Source: RYN-230 sp963793825
GTDB lineage: Bacteria > Actinomycetota > Actinomycetes > Streptosporangiales > Streptosporangiaceae
Reading direction: 5' to 3'
Assembly: GCA_963793825.1 (NCBI GenBank)
Contig: CAWCBE010000014.1
Span: forward strand, 434,001-498,000
Length of the DNA stretch: 64,000 nt
Below the pieces are notes generated by a model that was not told where the DNA came from, made no database searches, and saw nothing but the letters and a program-made list of their open reading frames with translations. Positions 24,118 to 32,663 of the stretch are shown here, in pieces. Each line of letters opens with the position of its first letter. Positions within the stretch are counted from its first letter, which is position 1. Position numbers and translations under genes: made by a program.

Positions 24118-25809
24118 TCAATTACGGATGCTTAGGCGGTGGAATCGTTCAATAATGTGTTCTTCCCGTACTCTATCGAGATCGAATTCACCAGTGACAC
24201 CCACGATCGAGGGCGAGTGTGACTTGATATCGTCGAACTGAAGGACAGCCGCCACCATGAGAGTTCGAGTTAGCTGAATAACTTCTGGCCTTATTGGGTC
24301 AATGCTCCCGTCAAAGTTAATTGGAAATCCACCATTAAAGATGTAGATTTTGCGGCCATCGCGACTTCGTGCCGTTCGCAAGCCATGGACCTCATCGAAC
24401 GCGTCCGGTCGCGTTCTAGACGGCAAAAGGGGTGCCACCTCCATTGCCCAGCCTCGCAGACCGGAAAACTCTCTGTCCCCAGACGAGGCAGAGATAAGAA
24501 TCGCCCCGTCCCTCAACTGCTCTGCCATGTCCGAGTCAATTGATACCCCGCCACTAGCTCCAATGACCACATCGCACGTCTCCAGCAATTCCCCAATAGA
24601 TCTCGCGATAGGTATGCCATTAGCGCTTGCTACAGATGCCTTATGCTTACTGCGATCGTAGACTCGAACACTCAGGGAGTGTCCTCTAAGCTGTGTCACT
24701 ACATAAGACCCGACGGTGCCGTAGCCCACTACCCCAAAACGCAAATCTCCAGCACGATACGGAAACGTGGAAGAATGAAACCGAAGCCACTCCCAGCTCT
24801 CATTAACGACCGACTTGGCTATGATGGGAGATTCATGCACGAGCTTTCCGTAGCTCTCGGCGACATTGATCACGGCAAGCCCATGCTGCCGGACCGCAGG
24901 CTCCTTTAGAAGCGGGCGAACAGCGAACATACCGTGCGTAGTCTGCTCGACGGCCACGACTGGTCGCCGGATACGCCGGGCACGGATCGCCTGTCCGACT
25001 GCGTCAATCAGTGCCCCACCGTCATCGATAACGAGCAAGGGCTCGGTTTCGTCTCCCGAACTCGCGATGAGACGCTCGACTGCGGCTCTCACAGACGACT
25101 TATGGGTGGTTGCAAATTGGCCAAAGGATGAAGAATCTCTATCTGGCAACACGCAGGAGGCCCGATCAACTGCAAAACCTCGACGCTCCATCTCGAGTAT
25201 GGCTGCTCTGTTTGCAGAGTACGGCTTGCCAAGGACCTCGACGAAGCGGATATTGGGTAGTGCCGAGCGAATGGCAGCTAGCTCAGCGACCGTCGATCCA
25301 AGCAGGTGACGACATGCAAGGACTTGGGCAGTCGCCAAGGGGGAACTGGGAACGCTCTCATACCCGCGGACGAGCTCCGTTAGGAGTTCGGGTGCGTGAA
25401 AAGACCAGTATTCTAGAAGGAGAAATTCCCTGAGCCCTTCATCAGGGCTTTCCTCAAAGCACCGCAGGAAGGTGTCCCACGCGGCGGCAATTTGGAAACT
25501 CTTATGGATCCGCGGGGGGAGACGTCGCGTGATGGCCTCGACGGCTTCGAGTGCATCCTTCTTCATCTGTAGGCAATCAGCAAGGGCCTGAAGAAGATAC
25601 CGTGCGATCAACTCGACGAGATCAAGATCCCCGCCAATAATATTCGATGTTACTTGGGTGGGGTCCGTGACCATCATGAACTCCTCAGGGCGAAGCAAGC
25701 ACTGAGGCACCAGATCGAGCATGTTGCGCACCAGCGTTCGTGCGCTATCCTCCCGTTGACCAACGCTCATCGCGGCTGAGCCTTCCACTAGTTCATCGAA
25801 TTGTAGCAT
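24118..25809 (-). CDS. S-adenosylhomocysteine hydrolase-like NAD-binding protein
   Basis: Protein of 563 residues with a helical N-terminal region (about 1-170) and then a domain laid out like adenosylhomocysteinase. It has LLVIDDGGALIDAVGQ in place of the DDGGD motif, VEQTTHGM in place of ETTTG, and NVAESYGKLVHESPIIAKSV, where a lysine equivalent to the catalytic one is kept. The Rossmann fold GVVGYGTVGSYVV should bind NAD, followed by DVVIGASGG. Deviations at several substrate positions and the extra N-terminus argue against a housekeeping SAHH. GC content is clearly lower than in the neighbours and codon use differs, so the region is probably transferred. The stop codon lies inside the IS66 target duplication but is unchanged. 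A nucleotide or NAD(H)-linked role, perhaps in defence, is speculative. Confidence 0.65.
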   Translation of the reverse strand: MLQFDELVEGSAAMSVGQREDSARTLVRNMLDLVPQCLLRPEEFMMVTDPTQVTSNIIGGDLDLVELIARYLLQALADCLQMKKDALEAVEAITRRLPPRIHKSFQIAAAWDTFLRCFEESPDEGLREFLLLEYWSFHAPELLTELVRGYESVPSSPLATAQVLACRHLLGSTVAELAAIRSALPNIRFVEVLGKPYSANRAAILEMERRGFAVDRASCVLPDRDSSSFGQFATTHKSSVRAAVERLIASSGDETEPLLVIDDGGALIDAVGQAIRARRIRRPVVAVEQTTHGMFAVRPLLKEPAVRQHGLAVINVAESYGKLVHESPIIAKSVVNESWEWLRFHSSTFPYRAGDLRFGVVGYGTVGSYVVTQLRGHSLSVRVYDRSKHKASVASANGIPIARSIGELLETCDVVIGASGGVSIDSDMAEQLRDGAILISASSGDREFSGLRGWAMEVAPLLPSRTRPDAFDEVHGLRTARSRDGRKIYIFNGGFPINFDGSIDPIRPEVIQLTRTLMVAAVLQFDDIKSHSPSIVGVTGEFDLDRVREEHIIERFHRLSIRN

Positions 25810-25873
25810 CGAGGCTCACGCAACGCTACGACATCCAGGGTGCTTGCTAAACCCCAGGAAACACTAATCAGCA

Positions 25874-26815
25874 TTAATCACTCGTGTTCACGGATGTTCC
25901 TGAGGATCCATCGTCATCAGTATGGAGGGTAGGTAGTGGCGATCCGGTGGTTACCAAGACCATCGGAGCAGACAGCTGCTTTACCGGCGTAAGAATCTGC
26001 GACAGCTTCAAAGCACGGCGAAACATGGTCGTTTTTTGGAAGTCGCGGTGATCGACTAGCCACTTTCGGAAGTGACCGAAATGCAGATCAACCGTTATGG
26101 ACGTAGCCTGATCCGGCTTTTCAAGTACGGAGAGGTCCTGCACGAGAGGTATAGCCAGAATATGAGTTGCACCCAACGTCTTCTCCGGTTCGTCAAATGC
26201 AGCTCGGCGATTCTTGAGTGACTGGCAGATTGGAAGCCCGTCGCCAACGCACTGCAATGCCGCAGGATATTGATCGGATGTCTGATGATTAGGCGCTAGG
26301 CGCAGATTGCGCAGTCGCTTATTATCAAGGGGATCGGCAAGCTGGCGAGCAGGGAATACCCCTACAAATTCTGAGGAGTATACCCGCACTTCGGTGCGTC
26401 AACTCTCCGTGTCGCTTATAATGGAACTGACCCGGAAGAGGTTAGCCTTGCCAAGCGAATAAGGCACCATATATGCTGCGCACGTTAATGCTAGCTGAAA
26501 GGTCCACCGCACGAGGTCGGACTCGGTAACAAAGCCGCGCTCGTTACCGACGTGGTAATCTTGATTAATTAGCCTATTGCAATAATCTTCCAGATATCCA
26601 AGCGCAAGAGAGTAGTGAGAAGGGCGCCAGAAGCGAATAATCCGAAGTGGGCGGCCACGTCGTGGATGCTCATTCGCTCGTCTTGGAGTCCAGCGTACTG
26701 CCAGGATGAGCCCTGCGAGTGTTAGGAGAAAGCCGATCCCCCCAATGACGGCGACAGTGATCTGAATCAAGGGTGGGAAGCTGAAAGTGTCTGTGCCCCT
26801 TTGCATCTGCCACAT
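25874..26815 (-). pseudogene. membrane-anchored GAF-like protein split by an in-frame TGA
   Basis: Two ORFs (26399-26815 and 25874-26389) lie in the same frame, separated only by TGA at 26399-26401 and three codons. Read through, they give about 313 residues. An N-terminal membrane helix (IQITVAVIGGIGFLLTLAGL) and a basic linker are followed by a domain running YMVPYSLGKANLFRVSS...VRVYSSEFVGVFPAR...LPICQSLKNRRAAF...GATHILAIPLV, which resembles a GAF sensor fold across the stop. This may be a nonsense mutation, a sequencing error or a recoded codon; no selenocysteine context is evident. The gene lies 64 bases upstream of the SAHH-like gene on the same strand and shares its low GC, so they probably form one transferred unit. 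Confidence 0.6.
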
Positions 26816-27169
26816 CTTGTCACAAGGTGGGTGGAGCAGGCCACACTCGATGAGTAGGTCCTAAATACGGCATATGTCGGATCCTTGGCTGATTGTTTGG
26901 CAGCACTCATCCCTACTATGTGGGAGTGTCCGTGGCCTACTGCGGGGGCGGCTGAGGTGGGTCCGGAGTACGGGAGCGTGACCTTGATAGGCCGACACCT
27001 ATGGCGGCCATCGGCACGTCACGAATGCCCGCGCTGACTCGCCGAAGAGATCGCCCACGATAACCCTCTGGCGGTGGCACAGCTCCTGGTCGGCATTGCT
27101 GCCGGCTGGCTGGCTTACCAGCACCCAGGACACTCCAGCGTGCCGTGCGGAGCCAGCCATCCAGCTGGG
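26816..27169. other. 354-base gap, no supported gene
   Basis: This marks the boundary where low-GC DNA returns to the high-GC background. No frame shows protein-like composition, and no clear hairpin or promoter was found. Confidence 0.4.
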
Positions 27170-27655
27170 TTAGCCAGGAAGCTGGAGGCCAGCGCCGGTG
27201 TCCTCGACCCGGTAGAAGATCTTCGATGGGTGCGCGGACACTCCAAGTTGCCGGTAGAACGCTTGCGCTCCGGTGTTGTCCCGGCCGGTTGTCCACTCCA
27301 CCCGGCTGCACCGATGCTTCGCTGCGGTCTCGAACAGGGCCCGCATCAGCAGCGTCCCAGTCCCCTGACCGCGGTAGCGGTCTGCGACGTACAGCTCTTT
27401 CACGTACACCGAGCTGGTCAGGCCGGCGGCGGGCCACAAGAACGAGTACGCGGCCAGCCCAGCCAACTGGTCACCGTCCCAGGCGAGGAGGACGTGAGCG
27501 GCGGGTGGGCTGGCGAACACCGCCTCGCTGAGCTGCCTGGCCCGCTCCGCCATCGGCGCTGGAACATTGTCGCCGTAAAAACGGTCCATCTCCGCCAGCA
27601 GCTCCGCCATCGCCGGCGCGTCCGCCGGTCGGCCCGTTGAGATCGTGATCGCCAT
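27170..27655 (-). CDS. GNAT-family N-acetyltransferase
   Basis: Acetyl-CoA-dependent N-acyltransferase of 161 residues from the ATG at 27655 (MAITISTGRPAD). An earlier start would add Arg-rich sequence without homology. Motif A for acetyl-CoA is VKELYVADRYRGQGTGTLLM, and the C-terminal strand-helix with TTGRDNTGAQAFYRQLG is typical of the family. The central VLLAWDGDQLAGLAAYSF is the expected beta hairpin. The substrate, whether small amine or protein, is not predictable. It has no operon partners; the neighbouring sequence upstream is a transposase remnant. Confidence 0.88.
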   Translation of the reverse strand: MAITISTGRPADAPAMAELLAEMDRFYGDNVPAPMAERARQLSEAVFASPPAAHVLLAWDGDQLAGLAAYSFLWPAAGLTSSVYVKELYVADRYRGQGTGTLLMRALFETAAKHRCSRVEWTTGRDNTGAQAFYRQLGVSAHPSKIFYRVEDTGAGLQLPG

Positions 27656-27739
27656 GGTTACCGCTCGTCCTCCTGCGCAGGCCCGGGCATCGGTTCCCGC
27701 GGCTCGCGTACCGCATGGTCTTCTCGTACCGCGGGGCAG

Positions 27740-28030
27740 GGCACGCATGAGCTGCCGGCCGCGCAGGGCGATGATCCCGGTACTCTGATCCTCGCGCAGC
27801 GTCGGCCATCCCGACAACGGCCGAGCAGGCAGGCAGCGGTCGTGGTGCCGGCCCGGGTCTTTGCGCGGGTCCTTGGCCAGCGGCGCGAGGAGCCGCAGGC
27901 CGTCGACGCGGGCGAAGTTCTCCCCGCTGACGTAGCCGGAGCCGGCGAGCACGGTGCGCAGCCGCGGTTTGATCCCGGCCTCAGCCAGTTGCTCGCGGCA
28001 GGTGCCCAGGAGGAGTGCAGCAGGGTGCGG
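27740..28030 (-). pseudogene. transposase remnant
   Basis: On the minus strand the sequence reads LLGTCREQLAEAGIKPRLRT, VLAGSGYVSGENFARVDG and LRLLAPLAKDPRKDPG. This resembles the region of IS1182/IS5-like transposases around the second catalytic Asp (DAGYxSxEN). The Asp is replaced by Gly-Ser, and both ends are missing. It is decayed and non-functional. Confidence 0.5.
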
Positions 28031-28161
28031 CCGGCCGGGGGCTGGCCGTTCCCGATTGGCCGGTGCTGGCTGCCGGTGTCTGGGCAGCTAGGGTACTGCG
28101 GGACTGCGCGGGGTCTGTCCGGTGGAGAGGGTCCCTGGGTGCGGCGGAAGGACGGGCGGCG

Positions 28162-29355
28162 GTGACGGTCATCGAGGCGGACGTCGCGGTTGTCGGGGCT
28201 GGCTCGGTCGGGAGCATGGCGAGCTGGCAGCTAGCTGCTCGCGGGTTGCGCGTGGTCGGCGTCGACCGGTTCCCGGTTCCGGGACCGTTTTCCGCCTACG
28301 CGGGTGAGTCCAGGGTCTTCCGGATGGTCTACGCCGAGGGCGGGCACTACACGCCCCTGCTGCGGCGCGCCCGGGACCTGTGGCGTGACCTGGAAGCAGC
28401 CACCGGGACCAGCCTGCTGGCCGTCACTGGTGTGGTGACCATCATGGACCATGATCACCCCGACCATGCGGCGTTGCTGCGAGCTGGCCGGGAGCGGGGC
28501 CTGCAGTTCGAGGTCGTGACCGGGGAAGAGGCACGACGGCGGTTGCCCCAGCACCTCATCCGCGAGGGTGAGGTTGCCTTGTTCGATCCCGAGGGGGGCT
28601 ACCTGCGCAGCGAGCACGCGGTGTTCTGTGCCCTGCAGCTGGCCCAGCGCCACGGAGCAACATTCCTGGGCAACAGGCAGGTCAGTACCCTGGAACGCCG
28701 CGGTGACCAGTGGTCGGTCCGTACTGACCAGGAAGAGGTTCGTGCGCCACGGGTCCTGATCGCCACGGGGACAGGCGCGGGGCCGGTGTGCGCGGCCCTG
28801 GGAACGCACCTCGCAGTGCTCCCTCAGGTGCTCACCTGGTTCCCGGTCACCGACGCCGCCCTTCTGGTCAGCCAGCCGGAGCAGGTCTTCATCCGCAGCT
28901 CCCGCGACGCCCAGTTCTACGGCTTTCCCAGCATGGACGGATGGACCGTGAAAGTGGCGGCGAGCATCTACCTCGACGAGGCCACCTCAATGGCCAGCCC
29001 GCTCACCTGGGACCCGCGTCATCTCGACACGGTGCAATCGTGGGTGGGCACTTACCTGCCCGCCCTGACCCCAAAGCCGGTCAGGGCGGTGCTGTGCTCG
29101 GACGGGTACACGGCCGACGAGACCGGCCTGCTCGGCTTCGTGCCGGGCATGGACGGGGTGGTCGTCGCCGTCGGCTTCTCCGGCCACGGGTTCAAGATGG
29201 CGTCCTCGCTCGGGGCTGCCGTCGCCGACCTGATCTCAGAAGGAACGACGGCTACCGACGTCAGCTTCATGGACCCCGCACGCTTCCTGCCGCCCCCGCG
29301 CACCGTTAGCGCTCTTCGGCTGGACGCGCCCGTGTCTCGCCCGGAGGCCTCGTGA
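28162..29355 (+). CDS. FAD-dependent amine oxidase (monomeric sarcosine oxidase / N-methyltryptophan oxidase family)
   Basis: Flavoenzyme of 397 residues from GTG 28162, with GGAAGGA upstream; the open frame before it is Arg-rich and without homology. The N-terminal dinucleotide fold is VAVVGAGSVGSMASWQLAARG. The family fingerprint RVFRMVYAEGGHYTPLL follows. Near residue 312, VLCSDGYTADE contains a cysteine at the place of the covalent FAD attachment in sarcosine oxidase, followed by VVVAVGFSGHGFKMASSLG. The enzyme should oxidise a secondary amine or N-methyl amino acid, producing H2O2 and aldehyde. Its stop overlaps the next gene's GTG by four bases, so the two are probably co-translated. 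Confidence 0.87.
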   Translation: MTVIEADVAVVGAGSVGSMASWQLAARGLRVVGVDRFPVPGPFSAYAGESRVFRMVYAEGGHYTPLLRRARDLWRDLEAATGTSLLAVTGVVTIMDHDHPDHAALLRAGRERGLQFEVVTGEEARRRLPQHLIREGEVALFDPEGGYLRSEHAVFCALQLAQRHGATFLGNRQVSTLERRGDQWSVRTDQEEVRAPRVLIATGTGAGPVCAALGTHLAVLPQVLTWFPVTDAALLVSQPEQVFIRSSRDAQFYGFPSMDGWTVKVAASIYLDEATSMASPLTWDPRHLDTVQSWVGTYLPALTPKPVRAVLCSDGYTADETGLLGFVPGMDGVVVAVGFSGHGFKMASSLGAAVADLISEGTTATDVSFMDPARFLPPPRTVSALRLDAPVSRPEAS

Positions 29356-30326
29356 ACGACATCCCGCCCTACGCACTCGGTGATCTTTTGGCCGTGGCCG
29401 GGTCGCAGGTCCGCGGCCACTGCAGCGTCAGCCTCGGCACGACTGCCGTGTCGCTGCCAGTGGCCGTCACGCACGGAAGCGCGCCGGGCCCGGTCGTCGC
29501 CGTCACAGCCGGGATCCATGGCACGGAATACGTTCCGATCGTGGCGGTCCGCCAGTTCATCCGCGACCTCGACCCCAGGCACATGCACGGAACGATCGTC
29601 GCCTGCCTGCAGTCCAGCCCGGTCGCCTTCCGCGAGCGGTCGGCCTTCGTCAACCCGCTCGATGGCCAGAACCTCAACCGGTCCTTCCCGGGGGACCCCC
29701 ACGGCGGCCCGACGGCGCGCCTGGCCGCCTGGCTATGGGAGAACCTGCTGGCCCGCGCTGACTATTACGTCGACTGTCACTGCGGCGACCTTCCAGAGAC
29801 CCTCGACCCATTCACGAGTGTCAGCCCCGGAGCCGATGGTGCCATCAGCGCGCAGGCCCGTGCGATGGCGGACTGCTTCGACGTCGCGCGGCTGATCGTG
29901 AACCGCACCGAGGGATCCAGCATCAGCGAAGCCGCTGCCGCCGGGATCCCCGCCGTCCTCATCGAAGCCGGCGGCGAAGGCCGCTGGTCACAGACGGAGG
30001 CGGACGTTCAGCGGACAGGCCTGCACCGGGTCGCCGCCCTGGCCGGCATCCTGCCCGGGGAAAGAGCCACCCGGCCGCAGCTCCCCCTCTTCGAAGACGC
30101 TGCCGACGTGCTCAGCGACCGCCCCGGCCTGTGGTTCCCCGAGGTTCCCGCCGGGACATTCGTGACCAGCGGGACGCGCCTGGGCCGACTCGAGGACGCC
30201 TTCGGGGACGACGTCCAGGACATCCTCGCCCCCGAGGCAGGCGTCGTCTGCTACGGGCTGAGCAGCCTGGCCGCCAGCGAGGGTGACCTCCTGGCATCCA
30301 TCGCCCGGCCGGCATCCAGCAATTGA
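29352..30326 (+). CDS. succinylglutamate desuccinylase / aspartoacylase family deacylase
   Basis: Zinc carboxypeptidase-fold deacylase of 324 residues starting at GTG 29352. Zinc ligands are visible in GIHGTEY (His56, Glu59) and YYVDCHCGDL (His near 143). NPLDGQNLNRSFPG is the substrate-arginine region, and VLIEAGGEG near residue 205 carries the likely catalytic Glu. A C-terminal beta-rich part ends the protein. Members remove N-acyl groups from amino acids or polyamines, or act on related amides. Tight coupling to the amine oxidase suggests a two-step breakdown of an N-acyl-N-alkyl amino acid or opine-like amine. That pathway is inferred. Confidence 0.85.
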   Translation: MNDIPPYALGDLLAVAGSQVRGHCSVSLGTTAVSLPVAVTHGSAPGPVVAVTAGIHGTEYVPIVAVRQFIRDLDPRHMHGTIVACLQSSPVAFRERSAFVNPLDGQNLNRSFPGDPHGGPTARLAAWLWENLLARADYYVDCHCGDLPETLDPFTSVSPGADGAISAQARAMADCFDVARLIVNRTEGSSISEAAAAGIPAVLIEAGGEGRWSQTEADVQRTGLHRVAALAGILPGERATRPQLPLFEDAADVLSDRPGLWFPEVPAGTFVTSGTRLGRLEDAFGDDVQDILAPEAGVVCYGLSSLAASEGDLLASIARPASSN

Positions 30327-30356
30327 AGCCGCTCATGACGCCTCGGGCCGGGTCAG

Positions 30357-30390
30357 GGAAGCTTTCTCGCTGTATTTGAGAGAAGCTCCC
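30357..30390. terminator. hairpin after the oxidase-deacylase operon
   Basis: GGGAAGCTTTCTC pairs with GAGAGAAGCTCCC across a GCTGTATTT loop, with one bulge. It starts about 30 bases past the stop at 30326. No T-run follows, so termination is likely but not certain. Confidence 0.5.
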
Positions 30391-30444
30391 TCATGACAGT
30401 CCGCCCGACCTATCTTTCGTTACAGAACGTGGTGCAGCCATCCC

Positions 30445-31006
30445 TTGATCAGGCCGGAAGGGATGACTGGCTGGTGTTCTCGATACCGAACTCGGGTCAA
30501 GACTGGAGGGCCACCTGAACCCCGGCCGGCGCCGGAGTGGTTCGGGTGTATCGCCGGGCTGCGGCTGGAATCAGAGCGCGAAGTCGAGATGCATTTCGTG
30601 TCACCGCTGTTTGAGTGGCTGGGCTATAGCCAGGAACAGGAGGCTGCCGGGTTCGGATTCGTGATGTGGGAGGGCGTGCGGCAGCACCACGCCGAGGCTG
30701 ACCTGCTCTACTTTGCCGGGGACGTGCATGACACGGAGAAGGGTGACCCCCCTCGTACTGGTGGAGTGCAAGGCGGCCGGGAAAGGCCCCGATGCCGGCC
30801 TCGGCCAGGCCCGCAGCTATGCCTTCTGGCTCAAGCCTGCCTACTACGTTGTGACCGACGGCGACTACCTCACCGTCTGGAACTATCAGGGCGGCGCTGT
30901 CCCTGATGTGCGGACGTGCGAAGCGCGGCGCGCCGCCCTGCACGGCCCCATATCGTCTCCGGGGGGGGCGGGCGGGGCTGGCCGTGACCTTCTTCGGCCG
31001 CGATGA
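30445..31006 (+). pseudogene. HsdR_N-type (type I restriction R-subunit N-terminal) protein, frameshifted
   Basis: The first frame reads MHFVSPLFEWLGYSQEQEAA and AEADLLYFAGDVHDTEKGDP; the next reads LVLVECKAAGKGPDAGLGQA and PAYYVVTDGDYLTVWNYQGG. Together they make the E...D...ExK nuclease core of the HsdR N-terminal domain (DLLY, VECKAAGK). One extra C in a run of six (30747-30752) separates the frames; with five, the protein would read GDPLVLVECK without interruption. A G8 run near 30961 may hide a second shift. No helicase part, HsdM or HsdS is nearby, so this was a small stand-alone protein or is a fragment. Confidence 0.65.
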
Positions 31007-31074
31007 GCGTTCGTGGTCAGCCGCACCACGACGAACGTCCCTGGCCGTGCGTCGCCAAGCTCGCCGCCGCCGGT

Positions 31075-31692
31075 TCATGGCCGGGGTGTCGTTTTGCCGC
31101 GTCGCCGACGCCATCTCCGGCGGCGCTGTCTTTCCTCGGTCGGATGCATCACGCGGATTGTGCCCATGTCGCAGGTGGCGCTGAGTCGCACGACGGGAAA
31201 GCCCGGAATTGGCGGCTCGAGGGCGGTATTGACCACGCCGCTCCTGCCCACCGGCCGCACCTCGAGGCCGCGGGGAACGATGACGGTGATTGCCCCCATG
31301 TGGGTATGGACGACAATCTCGACGTCCCAGTCATCGAACTCGGCTTGGCTCAAGTCAATCGTCACAGAGCCCATACCTGTATCGATCTTGGTGAGACGGC
31401 TCACCTGCCAGCGGCCCTCGAGGCGAACCTCGCCCATCGAGGTAGAGATCTCGAGCGGCTCTTGACGCCGACGCGCGGGCGGAGTGAATTCGACGGGAGG
31501 CGGTAGGCTGCGAACCACCGAGGCGAAGTCAGCCTGGGTATGGACCCCGAGCAATGCATCGAGGGCCTCTTGAAAGCGGTCGAGATCTATCTTGCCGCTG
31601 GCCAAGAGTCCCTGCAGGAAGTCGATCCCGCGTTGCTGGAGGTCCTCAGAGATCGGGGGTTCGGTCTCGGCTGGGAGCCCGTCGTCGTTCAC
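31075..31692 (-). CDS. DUF1707 / LiaF-like C-terminal domain protein
   Basis: Protein of 205 residues. The N-terminal segment (DFLQGLLASGKIDLDRFQEA, LDALLGVHTQADFASVV) is the short helical DUF1707/SHOCT-like module common in actinobacteria. The rest is a beta-helical LiaF-type cell-envelope-response domain (ISTSMGEVRLEGRWQVSRLT, IDTGMGSVTIDLSQ, THMGAITVIVPRGLEV). No membrane helix is present, and the C-terminus is Arg-rich. LiaF-like proteins modulate envelope-stress signalling; a role here is inferred. Monocistronic, with no sensor kinase nearby. Confidence 0.8.
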   Translation of the reverse strand: MNDDGLPAETEPPISEDLQQRGIDFLQGLLASGKIDLDRFQEALDALLGVHTQADFASVVRSLPPPVEFTPPARRRQEPLEISTSMGEVRLEGRWQVSRLTKIDTGMGSVTIDLSQAEFDDWDVEIVVHTHMGAITVIVPRGLEVRPVGRSGVVNTALEPPIPGFPVVRLSATCDMGTIRVMHPTEERQRRRRWRRRRGKTTPRP

Positions 31693-32189
31693 GCCAGCAG
31701 ACTAGCGCCGGATGCTCGTACTGACATAAGAGCAGGGCCCGCGCCCGGTCCCGAGGCGCACCCGCAATTCGCCATCAGCGCGAACGCGATCTCACCACGA
31801 TCCGCGCGATTGCCACCGGAACCTCCGTCCCACTGCCCGCGTCAGCGCCGAACTACCGCTCGCGCTAATCGAAGAGATCGGCCAGGCGCGGGCAAAGTCA
31901 CCCGCGGCCGCTACCCGCAGATGGTCATCAACTCGGCGCTGACCCGCGAGCAACCCATCGGCGGATGGCCAGAACTGGCAATTCTGCGCGACTGACCGCG
32001 GCGATCTCACCATCCTGAAAGCGACGCCGAGTCGGCGATCGGGAGCGGTGGCTGGCTGATGGGCTCAGCTCCTGCGGTGCACGATGGTGACCTGGTGTGA
32101 TGTCGGTGGGCGTCTTACCGTTGGGGTCTCGTTGCCCGCTGGGCCTCGGCTGGCCCAGCATCGGGGTCTCAGCCCGAGCCCCCGGAGGT
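31693..32189. other. ~500-base gap with no supported gene
   Basis: Several frames are open because of base composition but none reads like protein. The right end leads into a broken integrase. No promoter or hairpin could be assigned. Confidence 0.4.
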
Positions 32190-32625
32190 GCCTCATGGCC
32201 ACCACGATCCCGTCCGCCGCTCTCGTTCCGCCGGGCCGATATCGAGTTTTTCGCCCGGGACCTGGAAGCCCACGGCCGGACCCGGGCCACCATCACCCGC
32301 CGCCTGTGCACCATCGCCGGGTTTCTACCGCTACGCCGTCGAAGAAGAACTCCTCGATCATTCACCCGCCGCGCACGTTCGCCGGCCCCGGCCAGATTAC
32401 GAGTCGCACGCCACTGGCCTGGATCGCAACGAACTCGGCGCACTCCTGGTCGCCGCCGGACTTGGCCCACCGGGGGAGCAATGCGCTGCTCGCGCTGAAC
32501 GGGCTGCGTGTCTCCGAGGCCACCGGCGCAGACATCGAAACGCTCGGGATCGAGCGCGGCCACCGCACCCTGGTGATCACCCGCAAAGGCGGCAAGGTGG
32601 TCTCCACTCCGCGCAGATCTGGTCA
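32190..32625 (+). pseudogene. tyrosine recombinase/integrase remnant with several frameshifts
   Basis: Three frames in succession give integrase-like sequence. The first is FFARDLEAHGRTRATITRRL, the SAM-like DNA-binding part. The second is YRYAVEEELLDHSPAAHVRR with GLDRNELGALLVAAGL. The third is ALLALNGLRVSEATGADIET with RGHRTLVITRKGGKVVSTP. The last contains the LRVSE core with the first catalytic Arg. The C-terminal HxxR and Tyr motifs are missing. It is decayed and non-functional, but shows that an integrative element once existed here. Confidence 0.75.
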
Positions 32626-32663
32626 GTCTGGCGCGGAGGGCAGTCCCCGGTTGGGGTCCGGGT

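Noticed and set aside
26399..26401. Selenocysteine codon in the membrane/GAF-like gene
   Set aside because: No SECIS-like hairpin was seen after the TGA and the flanking residues (DTES-RTEV) are not a redox motif.
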